From Nostoc sp. WHI (GTDB lineage: Bacteria; Cyanobacteriota; Cyanobacteriia; Cyanobacteriales; Nostocaceae): a stretch of 64,000 nucleotides of DNA. Below the pieces are notes generated by a model that was not told the origin of the DNA, ran no database searches, and saw nothing but the letters and a program-made list of their open reading frames with translations. Positions 18,068 through 26,845 of the stretch are shown piece after piece (the stretch's first letter is position 1; each line of letters starts with the position of its first letter). The DNA lies in assembly GCF_015714725.1 (NCBI RefSeq), contig NZ_WBKM01000179.1, forward strand, positions 1 to 64,000. The letters run 5' to 3'. A program made the position numbers and the translations under genes.

Positions 18068-19216
18068 TTAAGATAGAGCTTCTTTTAACTGCTGGCTAAT
18101 TTTTTCTCTTGTCTGTGGAGATAAATCATCTGATTGCAAAATATTAATTCTCGCTGATTTAATTCTATTAATTGAGTTAAGTAAATCACTTAGCTCAACA
18201 GAAAGCTTGTCTTTTCTTGCTACTCTCATTGCAGCATCGATAATGGCATTTTTGATGTCTCTTCCGCAAACATCTTCAACTTTAGCCAGTCTTTCAGGAG
18301 AAACATCTGCTGCTAGTGGCATTTTTGCGGGAAAATGCCTTTTCCAAATTTCTATTCTACACGCGAAATCTGGCATTAAAAAATGTACATGACGCACCCG
18401 TGTTTCAAACGCTTTATCATAGTTTTCAACTAGATTCGTACAAAAAATTACAACTCCACTAAATCGTTCCAGACAAATTAATAATTGACTACGCATTGAA
18501 TTGATAGCTTGTTCTGAACCTTGCGTTACATTTGTAAGTCGCTTGGAAAGTAAAGAATCAGCTTCATCAATAAATAGCAAAGCATTATCTCGTTCTGCTG
18601 CGAGAAAAATTGCCTCCAGATTCTTCGGTCTTTCACCGTGATACATACTCTCAATTTGAGCATAGCTAGCAGCTAAAATTGGTCGTTTGATTTTAGAAGC
18701 TATTGCATGTGCAGATAAAGTTTTTCCCGTACCTGGTGAACCGTAAAAATTTAATGCAGTCCGGGGAAAAGGTTCTATTTGTCTCAAACCCCAATCATCA
18801 AAAACCTTAGCCTCTAACTCAATTAAGTCAACTGCTAGCAAAAGGTCATCTTTCACTTCTTCGGTGATGACTAACTGTTCAAAATCAAATAGTGGTTGTA
18901 CCGCTTTATATTTACCAGCACGTTCTTCAACTGACAAATCATTATTATTTGACTTTTGATTATTAGCTTCGGTTTTTTTCGTAGAATTTTCTTCACCTAT
19001 ATTTCTTGCTTCCGAAGCCGTCGTAAGAATGATATTGATTTTCTCTAAACTTGTTTCATCAACTAATTTATTTACAGCATTCAAAATTCGAGAACGAAAA
19101 AGAGCAGCAATATCTTCAGGGACATTATTGGGGATACCCTGGATTACGACATTTTGAGATACTTTCATTTGACAAATACCAATTTTTTTAAAACTTGTGT
19201 CTGATTCTATTGCCAA
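18068..19216 (-). CDS. AAA+ ATPase
   Basis: The 382-residue protein contains an AAA+ module: Walker A GSPGTGKT (residues 159-166), Walker B LLFIDEAD (213-220), sensor-1-type VVIFCTN and a C-terminal helical lid (RDIKNAIIDAAMR). This is the FtsH/proteasomal-ATPase-like branch of classical AAA proteins, not MoxR. The first ~100 residues (with a VVIQGIPNNVPEDI segment and an Asn/Lys-rich linker) are an unrecognised adaptor domain. The gene overlaps the 104-residue membrane protein gene by 10 bp. Substrate and pathway are unknown; a remodelling or signalling role is inferred. Confidence 0.8.
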   Translation of the reverse strand: MAIESDTSFKKIGICQMKVSQNVVIQGIPNNVPEDIAALFRSRILNAVNKLVDETSLEKINIILTTASEARNIGEENSTKKTEANNQKSNNNDLSVEERAGKYKAVQPLFDFEQLVITEEVKDDLLLAVDLIELEAKVFDDWGLRQIEPFPRTALNFYGSPGTGKTLSAHAIASKIKRPILAASYAQIESMYHGERPKNLEAIFLAAERDNALLFIDEADSLLSKRLTNVTQGSEQAINSMRSQLLICLERFSGVVIFCTNLVENYDKAFETRVRHVHFLMPDFACRIEIWKRHFPAKMPLAADVSPERLAKVEDVCGRDIKNAIIDAAMRVARKDKLSVELSDLLNSINRIKSARINILQSDDLSPQTREKISQQLKEALS

Positions 19217-19521
19217 ATAACAACTTCACTTCCTCGGTGAGCATCCCTAATATCTGAATCGAGTTTATCATACTTAACAGTACGTGTTTCTACAGCATCA
19301 CCAGTTTTCCTATTAAAAATACCCTGAATAACAGCATTTTCTCCACTATCTAGTTTCGTTTTGATAGTTGCAGCTACATTATTAGGTTGAGTAGCAATAT
19401 CTTCATAGTCTTGAAACCAATCAACAACTATTCCCCAGGTAAGGTAAGCACAATACACAATTTCACAAACCGCCATTGCACATATTACACCACCAATCAA
19501 AAGTGAAATTGGGTCAAACAT
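19207..19521 (-). CDS. small membrane protein in AAA+ operon
   Basis: This 104-residue protein starts with a hydrophobic segment (about residues 5-32, with Cys and Gly) that looks like a single membrane anchor, followed by a soluble domain containing ENAVIQGIFNRKTGDAVETRTVKYDKLDSDI. I recognise no family. The segment VIQGIFNR resembles VVIQGIPNN in the AAA+ protein. The gene overlaps the ATPase gene by 10 bp and is 6 bp from the upstream gene, so the three form one operon. Confidence 0.7.
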   Translation of the reverse strand: MFDPISLLIGGVICAMAVCEIVYCAYLTWGIVVDWFQDYEDIATQPNNVAATIKTKLDSGENAVIQGIFNRKTGDAVETRTVKYDKLDSDIRDAHRGSEVVIWQ

Positions 19522-19527
19522 ACTTTT

Positions 19528-19905
19528 TTACTCCACAATAATTAAATCTTTATTACCAAAAATATCTCGCAATTCTTCATCAAGTTCTCTAGCAACTAAT
19601 TGACGACCATAGGGTTTTCCATTAGTTTGACAAAGAACATTATTATAACTATCAAGAAAAACTTGAGCTAAATAATAACCTTGTTGGTGATGTTGCTTTA
19701 GAATTGCTCCCTTTTTAACTTCTGGGTCGGATGGTCGCTCTGTCACAAAATACTTGACTGCATTTTCATAGGTCATGACAGACACGACTTCCCGCACCTT
19801 ACACAAGTCTTGTAACCATTTATTGAGATTAAAGATTATGGATGGAACAAAATCATCAACGCTTTTCTGTTTAGGTAACTCTTTAGATAACCAATCCGGT
19901 AACAT
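19528..19905 (-). CDS. unrecognised first gene of AAA+ operon
   Basis: The 125-residue protein has no family that I recognise. It starts MLPDWLSKELPKQKSVDDFVPSIIFNLNKWLQDL, has a central YYLAQVFLDSYNNVLCQTNGKPYGRQLVARELDEEL and lacks membrane segments. As the first gene it may encode a substrate or adaptor for the AAA+ ATPase; that is only inferred from operon position. Confidence 0.65.
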   Translation of the reverse strand: MLPDWLSKELPKQKSVDDFVPSIIFNLNKWLQDLCKVREVVSVMTYENAVKYFVTERPSDPEVKKGAILKQHHQQGYYLAQVFLDSYNNVLCQTNGKPYGRQLVARELDEELRDIFGNKDLIIVE

Positions 19906-20105
19906 CAGTTAATTCCTCTCATGTTCTCATGCAAAATTTAATGATCCGTCAGGTTTAACTTGATTAATTAATTACTGAGCGATGTGTATGTTTTATTGCT
20001 CATATATCAGTATGTTTTAACTAAAAGCTAATTATCCACTAGCTACCATCAGGGATAATGGTAAGATTACATCAGGAAATGTAAGGCAATATTCAAAATT
20101 TGATT

Positions 20106-20594
20106 ATGGCATCCAGCAATGAACCCTTTATGCAAGCAGCGAATAGCTGGGACTTGGAAACCCTTTACTCCGATTTGTCATCAGTGAAAGGTAAGCGTTT
20201 GACACCAGTGGAAAAGCGACACTTGCGGGGTTTGCTTTGTGGCTTCAGTCCGGCTGAAATCGCTGAGAAACTGGGTAAAAATGGGAAGGGTGTAGAAACT
20301 GACCTCTGTGCAACTATATATAGGTATGTAAAAAGTCTGCTGGATAAGTCTGATGAAAAGTTAGAAAATTGGCGAAATATTTCTGAATGGCTTGATGATG
20401 CAGGGTATAAAAATCAGTCGATAAAGGTTCCAGGTTTAGATTTATCGCCCGATAAAACAATTGTTAATGTAACTAATATAAATATTGATAAGAATCAATT
20501 AGTTATTGGTATTAAAGTTTGCATTCCTACTTCGGAAAATCCAGATTCTTTGGAAGATGAATTAAATAATTTAGATAATTATAAAAATAATTAG
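20106..20594 (+). CDS. HTH protein of signalling-ATPase N-terminal type
   Basis: The 162-residue protein (ATG at 20106, two codons inside the longest frame) has residues 35-80 reading LTPVEKRHLRGLLCGFSPAEIAEKLGKNGKGVETDLCATIYRYVKSLL. This resembles the helix-turn-helix domain often found at the N-terminus of cyanobacterial NB-ARC/WD40 and vWA-MoxR-associated proteins. Here it is a free-standing protein with an Ile/Asn-rich C-terminal part (VNVTNINIDKNQLVIGIKVCIP) that could be a small sheet domain. It is divergent from the AAA+ operon, with about 200 bp between, so a shared regulatory region is plausible but unproven. Confidence 0.7.
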   Translation: MASSNEPFMQAANSWDLETLYSDLSSVKGKRLTPVEKRHLRGLLCGFSPAEIAEKLGKNGKGVETDLCATIYRYVKSLLDKSDEKLENWRNISEWLDDAGYKNQSIKVPGLDLSPDKTIVNVTNINIDKNQLVIGIKVCIPTSENPDSLEDELNNLDNYKNN

Positions 20595-20646
20595 TATTTA
20601 TCTTCTGCCTAAATCAGACCATACTTGATGAGCAAACAGAATAAAA

Positions 20647-20894
20647 ATGAAGTATAAAATTTCTCGTCATGCACAGACAGAGATGGAGCGAAGAAATATA
20701 TCTCAATCTTTAGTTGAATCTGTTCTTAATGCTCCTGGGCAATTAGTCTTAGAAAAGTCTACCAGTCAAAAATTGACTTTGGTCGTGGGAAAACATTCTG
20801 ACTGCGCGTTATCGTAGTAGATGATATTGACCCAGCAGTTGTAATAACCGTATATAAAACTAGTAAGATTGAAAAATACTGGAGAGAAATATGA
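20647..20894 (+). pseudogene. broken DUF4258-type toxin gene
   Basis: The start MKYKISRHAQTEMERRNISQSLVESVL is a typical DUF4258 toxin, but the frame ends at TAG 20815-20817. The conserved C-terminus continues in another frame (DFGRGK, then RVIVDDIDPAVVITVYKTSKIEKYW) up to a stop at 20892-20894. A frameshift near 20760 and a TGA in the second frame near 20800 separate the halves. The ATGA overlap with the next gene preserves the operon layout of a TA pair. Confidence 0.85.
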
Positions 20895-21088
20895 AAATTA
20901 CCTATGACGCAGAAGTAGATATATTAAGAATTATATTGAGTGATGTACCCATAGAAGATAGTGATGAAGAAAAGCCAGGGGTAATTTTAGATTACGATGA
21001 AGATGGAAATATTATCGGGCTAGAAATATTAGACGCTTCCAAAAGAATCGATAATCCACGTTCCCTAGAGTATTCGATTTCTACATAA
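20891..21088 (+). CDS. DUF2283 antitoxin-like protein
   Basis: The 65-residue protein begins MKITYDAEVDILRIIL and contains the family block EEKPGVILDYDEDGNIIGLEILDASKRI, typical of DUF2283. Members usually pair with DUF4258 toxins, and the remnant of one overlaps this gene by 4 bp (ATGA). The antitoxin appears intact while the toxin is dead, so it may be an orphan or may act on another toxin. Confidence 0.85.
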   Translation: MKITYDAEVDILRIILSDVPIEDSDEEKPGVILDYDEDGNIIGLEILDASKRIDNPRSLEYSIST

Positions 21089-21171
21089 TAGACGCTGGAG
21101 ATGGATTATACAAATTTCAAAAAAGAATGCGACAGATGCATTTGTAGGGGTGGGGTTCCCCGCACTTTATG

Positions 21172-21896
21172 TCACTCAGCTTGATTATGGTTCGTTTGAG
21201 CCTCTAATTGTTGAACTTGCCCGACAGTTAAACCAGTAACGCGGACAATTAATGCGATCGCAACTCCTTCATTGAGCATATTTGTTGCAATTTCCTGAGC
21301 TTTTTGTTCTAAACCTTGTTCTAAACCTTGTTCCAGCCCTTCTTGCAGAATATCTTGATAAATTACAGATTCGCGCATCATATCACTCCGCAAAATTCTT
21401 TTAATTACGTCTTTATTTAATACTAACCCTAAGCTTTTACTGCTGTTGATGCAGCAACATTACTGCGGATTCGGGTATCGTTGATTGCCTCAATAACTTG
21501 GGCGACTTCTTCTAAAGTTCGCGTTTGATCGTTGGTTTGACTTAAAGCTGCAAACGGTAGCAAACCCGGAGAATTGAAAAATACTTCGGTTGGCTGTTCC
21601 CAAAGTCGGATGACTTCAAATCTGTGCAGGCTGTTTTCTAGAACAAATTCTGTTTGGTAAACTAACTCAGAATCAGTTGGTTTTAGATAAATTACCACCT
21701 GACGCATTCGCTTATGGGGAAATTTTCGATATGCCCGTAAGCGATAATCATTCATCCGAAAGGGAATATCGGCTTTAGGTGTGGTTTGAAATTCAAGATG
21801 GAGGACAAGTTCATCCGACTGCAACAAAATTAGTGCATCGGCGCGGATGGGTTCGAGGGATAATTCAGAAGGACTCAGTTCGGTGAGTGACCATTA
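21172..21896 (-). pseudogene. Rpn-family nuclease pseudogene
   Basis: Two frames together resemble the cyanobacterial Rpn/PD-(D/E)XK family: 21429-21827 (LHLEFQTTPKADIPFRMNDYRLRAYRKFPHKRMRQVVIYL) and 21172-21393 (MMRESVIYQDIL, then repeated EQGLEQGLEQ). A small frameshift at about 21421-21428 separates them; shifting the frame by two bases restores GLVLNKDVIKRIL. The N-terminus is also truncated: family-like sequence LTELSPSELSLEPIRADALIL extends to about 21894, where it meets a stop and the start of the LpxB-related gene. Confidence 0.8.
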
Positions 21897-21900
21897 ACTA

Positions 21901-23184
21901 ATGACTAAAGTAGATATTCTCATCCTATCAAATGGCCCTGGAGAGGTAACAACCTGGGTGCGTCCAGTGGTGAAGGCGTTGCGGCAAGAATTAGGGGATG
22001 ACCATTCTGAGGCGAGGATTTCTGTGGTATTATCGCCTTGCCCAAATGCCAGTGGTAAAGAAGCAGCGATCGCTCTTTCTTACCCAGAAGTAGACAGAGT
22101 TCAGGGAGCAGAGCATTTTTGGCAATTTTTGCTTTGGGGCAAAACATTTGAGAATTGGGACTGGAGAAGTCACGGTGTAGTTGTCTTCCTCGGTGGAGAT
22201 CAAATTTTCCCCGTGATCATCGGCAGAAAACTAGGATATCGCACAGTTGTTTACGCCGAATGGGGAGCCAGGTGGCATAACTGGATTGACCGTTTTGGAA
22301 TCATGAAACCCGAAGTTGCTGCTCGTGTCTCCCAAAAATATGCCCATAAATTTACCGTCGTGGGCGATTTGATGGCAGAAGCAGCAGGGGAGAATCTAGA
22401 TTCAAATTTCCCTCTCTCTATCACTCCATTACTCAAAACTGAATTAATTGGTTTACTGCCTGGATCAAAAGCGGCAAAATTAGCCCAAGGAGTACCATTA
22501 ACTTTAGGCATTGCTGAATACGTTCACGCAAAAAGGCCCCAAACCAGATTTGTGATTCCTGTAGCCCCAACTTTAGATTTACAAACTTTAAGTACTTTTG
22601 CTGATCCTCAAAAGAATTCTATTGCTGAAATTTTTGGCTTTGGTGGTGCTTCCTTAATTGTCTCTGAGGAGGCTAGAGGTAAAGCATTCCTCAAAACAGC
22701 ATCGGGCTTAACTGTGGAACTGTGGCAAGAAAACCCTGCCTATCACTTATTATCTCAGTGCTGTATCTGCTTAACTACGGTGGGGGCAAACACTGCCGAA
22801 CTCGGTGCTTTAGGAGTGCCAATGATTGTTTTGCTGCCAACGCAGCAACTTGATGCCATGCGTTCTTGGGATGGTTTACCTGGATTATTGGCAAATCTGC
22901 CAGTAGTAGGTACGCCTTTTACCAACGTGATTAATTGGTTATTCCTGAAATTTGTGAGACGCAAAGGTTTATTAGCATGGCCAAATATTTGGGCACAAGA
23001 AGAGATCGTGCCAGAACTTATGGGTGAACTTCAACCGCAAGAAATTGGAGAAATGGTTTTAGACTTTTTGGCTCATCCAGAAAAATTAGAAAATATTAGA
23101 GCCAAGTTGCGAAGTGCGAGAGGACAAAGCGGTGCAGCAGAGAAGATAGCTACTTTAGTTAAAGAAGAAATAGAAAGTTTTTGA
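21901..23184 (+). CDS. LpxB-related glycosyltransferase
   Basis: The 427-residue protein matches the lipid-A-disaccharide-synthase-related family of cyanobacteria: VDILILSNGPGEVTTWVRPVV, then VVFLGGDQIFPVIIGRKLGYRTVVYAEWGARW, LIGLLPGSKAAKL, and a C-terminal nucleotide-sugar half with CICLTTVGANTAELGALGVPMIVLLPTQQLD. It has two Rossmann halves like GT-B enzymes such as LpxB/MurG. Whether it acts in lipid A or another glycolipid is unknown; it is longer than LpxB and has its own N-terminus. It starts on the edge of the Rpn pseudogene. Confidence 0.85.
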   Translation: MTKVDILILSNGPGEVTTWVRPVVKALRQELGDDHSEARISVVLSPCPNASGKEAAIALSYPEVDRVQGAEHFWQFLLWGKTFENWDWRSHGVVVFLGGDQIFPVIIGRKLGYRTVVYAEWGARWHNWIDRFGIMKPEVAARVSQKYAHKFTVVGDLMAEAAGENLDSNFPLSITPLLKTELIGLLPGSKAAKLAQGVPLTLGIAEYVHAKRPQTRFVIPVAPTLDLQTLSTFADPQKNSIAEIFGFGGASLIVSEEARGKAFLKTASGLTVELWQENPAYHLLSQCCICLTTVGANTAELGALGVPMIVLLPTQQLDAMRSWDGLPGLLANLPVVGTPFTNVINWLFLKFVRRKGLLAWPNIWAQEEIVPELMGELQPQEIGEMVLDFLAHPEKLENIRAKLRSARGQSGAAEKIATLVKEEIESF

Positions 23185-23210
23185 ATTTTGCATAGTAGTG
23201 AGTCAATCTT

Positions 23211-23585
23211 TTGTCTGTAAATTCCTATCCAAATTTTTTTGGAACCTTAATTAATCAAGAGTGTGATGTTGAGCTTGAAAAGCTGGATATTATTAAAAAG
23301 CATATTAATCAATTTGATCAATTTTTACCTACCCAAAAAATGATTGAGAGACTTCACCAAGCTTTAGATTTGGGACAAAAAATTTCTGGGGCTGATGCTA
23401 GTTTCTACTTTCATGAACTCAAAGAAGCGGCACTCATGGAACAAGGATATGATTGGTATACAGCCCATCCTATGGCGATCGCAAATTATGGTGTGTCACC
23501 GTATAGCTTGTATCATCCTGAAGTAATTAAGGCTTATCCAGAAGATTTCAATAAAAATTGGAGAAAAGCTTGGGGAATTGAGTAA
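23211..23585 (+). CDS. small protein, possible polymorphic-toxin C-terminal domain
   Basis: This 124-residue protein starts at TTG (weak signal) and ends with the block ELKEAALMEQGYDWYTAHPMAIANYGVSPYSLYHPEVIKAYPEDFNKNWRKAWGI. I believe I have seen similar blocks at C-termini of contact-dependent or Rhs-type toxins, but cannot confirm it. No secretion or delivery domain is present, so if related it is a detached fragment or a resident gene. It is 2 bp from the next gene, implying translational coupling. Confidence 0.5.
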   Translation: MSVNSYPNFFGTLINQECDVELEKLDIIKKHINQFDQFLPTQKMIERLHQALDLGQKISGADASFYFHELKEAALMEQGYDWYTAHPMAIANYGVSPYSLYHPEVIKAYPEDFNKNWRKAWGIE

Positions 23586-23587
23586 CT

Positions 23588-24169
23588 ATGAAAGCACTTG
23601 ATTTAGGCTTAACAGGAAAAGCTCGTATTTGGCAGGATGAACCATTGTGTTTTCCTGGTGACTATCGACCTGTTCTTTATCCTATAGTGGATGAAAAAAT
23701 AGAAACAATACTTGATAACACAAAACCTGGTTCACTTTTTCTAAGAGAAGTCATGATGGAGATATTAGCACCTTTAGGAGCTAGATTTTTGTATGGCTGC
23801 TTAGGTGCTATTTTTGAGCCAAACAATTCTGGTAAGTTGATATTGAAGGTTAGTATCTCTACTGAATTGGAGCGCCAACTTAACACTTCTCTTGCATCAT
23901 CGTTAGATTTAGTGAGAGTTGGCATAAATGAAGAGTACGCTTCTAGTGTTGCTGATGGGGCAAAATTGAAACTTCAAGAAACTGGTATTAGCAATATATT
24001 CGGCTCTGGCGACATTTCTTTTAGATCGGGTGCTTTTGGTGAAATAGGCTCTTCGAGAGCTTTTTTTCGAGATATAGCTTATGCAGTCATTGAAGTAATG
24101 GTTAGAGACAAGGCACAATCTGATGATACCAAGTCTCCTTTGAGAAAGGTTCTCGAACAATCTTGGTAA
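23588..24169 (+). CDS. unrecognised partner of the upstream gene
   Basis: The 193-residue protein is not recognised. It has no signal or membrane segment. Notable blocks are GKARIWQDEPLCFPGDYRPVLYPIVDEKIETIL at the start and an internal IFGSGDISFRSGAFGEIGSS. It begins 2 bp after the stop of the 124-residue gene, so it is almost certainly co-translated. If that gene is a toxin domain, this would be the natural candidate for immunity protein; that is purely positional. Confidence 0.5.
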   Translation: MKALDLGLTGKARIWQDEPLCFPGDYRPVLYPIVDEKIETILDNTKPGSLFLREVMMEILAPLGARFLYGCLGAIFEPNNSGKLILKVSISTELERQLNTSLASSLDLVRVGINEEYASSVADGAKLKLQETGISNIFGSGDISFRSGAFGEIGSSRAFFRDIAYAVIEVMVRDKAQSDDTKSPLRKVLEQSW

Positions 24170-24198
24170 ATTGCAGATTGATTGGCAATTAGATGAGT

Positions 24199-24606
24199 TT
24201 AATCTGAAGATTCTCCATCCCTGCGCCCTAGTTCATAAATGCCGGTGCCTACACAAGCTAATATACCTGTACTAATTCCCCAACTCTCACCTAAACTGAT
24301 TTCTAGACCCCAGTTACATAAAGCACCAACTACCAAAAAAGGCGCGATGCTAAATAATGAGGCGTAGAAAGCGTTTTGGGATTCTCTGGCTTTACGAGTC
24401 TTTTCAAATTCTGTTTTGCTGGTGTAAAGCGATCGCTCGGCGAAGTTAAACCAGCGATTGAGTTGCTCGATTACCCATTCACCTACTCTGGAAAAACCTA
24501 GATATAATGCTAATGACCACAAACTCGCTCCAGCGATCGCGATCGTATCTAACTCAAAGCGGAAAGGCAAAATTTCAGTCAGCATGGCTTGGGGGGAATC
24601 CTGCAA
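24199..24606 (-). CDS. membrane protein of unknown function
   Basis: The 135-residue protein has three probable membrane segments (about 23-42, 83-100 and 106-125) separated by a charged stretch ERSLYTSKTEFEKTRKARES. I recognise no family. The Met at residue 8 (MLTEILPF) is an equally good start. It is convergent with the preceding gene pair. Confidence 0.65.
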   Translation of the reverse strand: MQDSPQAMLTEILPFRFELDTIAIAGASLWSLALYLGFSRVGEWVIEQLNRWFNFAERSLYTSKTEFEKTRKARESQNAFYASLFSIAPFLVVGALCNWGLEISLGESWGISTGILACVGTGIYELGRRDGESSD

Positions 24607-25153
24607 AGGGTGAATTTTAGCTTTTAGTAGATGCTAAATAAACCTCTTCAGCAATTTTAAGCATAAACGTCAACAAGATTTCAACTGTTTGGCAACTCTT
24701 TCGCTCCTAAGCCGACTCTATCTAACTTGCTAGCTGAGTGCAGAGTTTTATTGGGTAAAATTTTTTGGCAGCTACCAATGCATTTATTTACGTTACTATG
24801 CAAAGCCATAAAACAACCATAACTATTTAATTCTGGTAATCACTACCAAATAAACGTGTCGATAAAAATTATACCTACGTATTTAAATGTATTAATCATT
24901 TCTCCTGTAGTCTGATTTTTTACTTTCTAATTTAAACAGATGAGATTACAAATTTAACAGTCCAAAATCTGATATTATTTAGTTGAATTACTTAAACTTC
25001 TATATCCTAAAAGAAAAGTACTACAAAAAATATAAATAATCCGCTAGCTTTCGTAGGGCAAAATTTTCATCCTTGATCAGGATTTAAATTTGCATTTTAT
25101 GAAAACTAGAAAAAAATATCCGAATACTTTATATTAAATTGAGGAATTGAAAA
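24607..25153. other. gene-free A+T-rich stretch
   Basis: About 550 bp of A+T-rich sequence upstream of the M23 peptidase. I see no ORF with coding character, tRNA or clear hairpin. It presumably carries the promoters of the two divergent flanking genes. Confidence 0.55.
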
Positions 25154-25855
25154 ATGCGTAAGAGGCAACAAAAAGTTGTACTTTCTGGAGCCACATTATT
25201 GATATTAGCATTGGGTATTATAAGTTCAATTACTCTATTGCCTAAGCCAGAAATAGTCACAGCTAGACAAGTTAAGCCAAAGAAAGCACCCAGAGCTACG
25301 AGTTGGCTAGCAGCTTCTTTCCCAATAGAAAACTTTCAAGCCTACACATCACCATTTGGTTATCGCCTTGCCGCTACTGGTGGTTCTAATTGGGAATTTC
25401 ATGGAGGCTTAGACATAGCGGCTCCACAAGGTAGTTACATTCGTAATTGGTGGGTAGGTACTGTAATTAAGGTTGGCGATGGCAACGCTTGCGGCTCCCA
25501 TATAGTAATTAAATCAGGAGAATGGGAACATACTTATTGCCACATGGAAGGAAACGTGGAAACTGCATCTGGTCGTCGTTATTTGATTGACCGCGCAGGT
25601 GGAATTCAAATCTGGGAAGGTCAGCAAATACCAACTGGAGCCAGAATTGGTAGGGTAGGGATGACTGGACGTACTACTGGGCCACACCTCCATTGGGGAT
25701 TAAAATATAGTAATAACTATGTAGACCCTGCACTTGTTTTGCGAGAAATGTTTTCCCAGCAAAAAGTTGCCAGAGGAAAGGCTTCAAAAGTACCTCCTCA
25801 ACAGTCACAAGTCATAATTCAAAAGTCAAAATTTATTCGTAATTCTGGTTATTAG
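25154..25855 (+). CDS. M23 family (LytM-type) metallopeptidase
   Basis: The 233-residue protein has an N-terminal membrane anchor/signal (about residues 9-28) and a LytM-type zinc peptidase domain. Zinc and catalytic residues are visible in FHGGLDIAAP (His83 and Asp87) and GPHLHWGL (His178 and His180), with HTYCH near residue 126-130 as the central motif. M23 enzymes cut peptidoglycan cross-links, or bind them when degenerate; here the motif is intact. It would act in the periplasm. It is a single gene. Confidence 0.9.
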   Translation: MRKRQQKVVLSGATLLILALGIISSITLLPKPEIVTARQVKPKKAPRATSWLAASFPIENFQAYTSPFGYRLAATGGSNWEFHGGLDIAAPQGSYIRNWWVGTVIKVGDGNACGSHIVIKSGEWEHTYCHMEGNVETASGRRYLIDRAGGIQIWEGQQIPTGARIGRVGMTGRTTGPHLHWGLKYSNNYVDPALVLREMFSQQKVARGKASKVPPQQSQVIIQKSKFIRNSGY

Positions 25856-25989
25856 TCAGGGTTGAAGAAGAATTCACTATTCAAAAGTGGAGCGTTTGCG
25901 GCTCCACTTAGTAAGTAATTGGCAAGAATAAATTAAGCTATATTATACTCATCTCCTCAATTATACTTAATTCCATTGTAGGAAGTATT

Positions 25990-26436
25990 TTGGTAAGCAA
26001 TTGTATCAATTTAGTAAATAACTTTTCTTTAGATTTACTTATGCCTAAAAAATCTCAAACAAATCTAGAACAATATCAAGATGTCAGATTAGCTGCCACG
26101 ACAAGAATTTGGGGAATTACAGTAGCCATTCTCGGAGTTTGCGTCCCGCTTGCAGAGGTTACTAGAAGCGGTGCTATTCTTCCTTTAGTTGCAATTGGTG
26201 GCGCAGCTGTTGGTACAGTTGCTGTTTGGCGTTCTGATGAGCGGAAATCAAAAACTAACTATTTGCAACAGCAGCAAATAGAATTATTAGAGCAGAGATT
26301 AGCGAATTTAGAAACAATTGTTAGCAGTGATGACTTGAGCTTGCAAATGAAAATTAAACAGATTGAGGCAAGAGATACTTTTGGCGACTCCTCTGATGTA
26401 AGTACTACACCCAGACAACCAAAACGCAAAGGTTAA
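25990..26436 (+). CDS. membrane protein with C-terminal coiled coil
   Basis: This 148-residue protein starts at TTG preceded by GGAAG at 25981; an ATG at 26041 (MPKKSQTN) is an alternative giving 131 residues. Two hydrophobic segments lie near residues 40-57 and 61-80 (ITVAILGVCVPLAEV and ILPLVAIGGAAVGTVAVW), followed by a charged region with NYLQQQQIELLEQRLANLETIV that looks like a coiled coil. I recognise no family. The start choice remains uncertain. Confidence 0.6.
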   Translation: MVSNCINLVNNFSLDLLMPKKSQTNLEQYQDVRLAATTRIWGITVAILGVCVPLAEVTRSGAILPLVAIGGAAVGTVAVWRSDERKSKTNYLQQQQIELLEQRLANLETIVSSDDLSLQMKIKQIEARDTFGDSSDVSTTPRQPKRKG

Positions 26437-26845
26437 AATTAGCTAATCTTCACCATTTATGCTAATTTCAGATGATCTCTCCTAAAATCAGCCACAGGAG
26501 ACTACTTTTGTGTAGGTATTTGTTGGCTTAAGGTTGCCACAACCTTTGAAATCCCTCTAACAGTAAACCTTCCTTTGCAGCTAGAAATGTTTTTAGGGAA
26601 ACAGTATCTCGTTCTTCATCTCCGTTAAAATCGACTAACATCATCTAAATTCTCTATACCTCAGCTGCATTAGCTAATCAAATGTCTAAATGCTACACAT
26701 CTCTATCTTTACCCGCAAATATATGTTAATAGCTGTGTTTTATTAGACTCCTAACATTAGTGAATTTTTAATGAACTAAAGGTTATAAACTTGAGTAATT
26801 ACATTGGTATAGCTTACGGTAAGTATAAAATAGTGTGCCGCAGGA
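26437..26845. other. gene-free stretch
   Basis: About 410 bp of A+T-rich sequence upstream of the WD40 gene. No coding frame, tRNA or strong hairpin is apparent. Confidence 0.55.
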
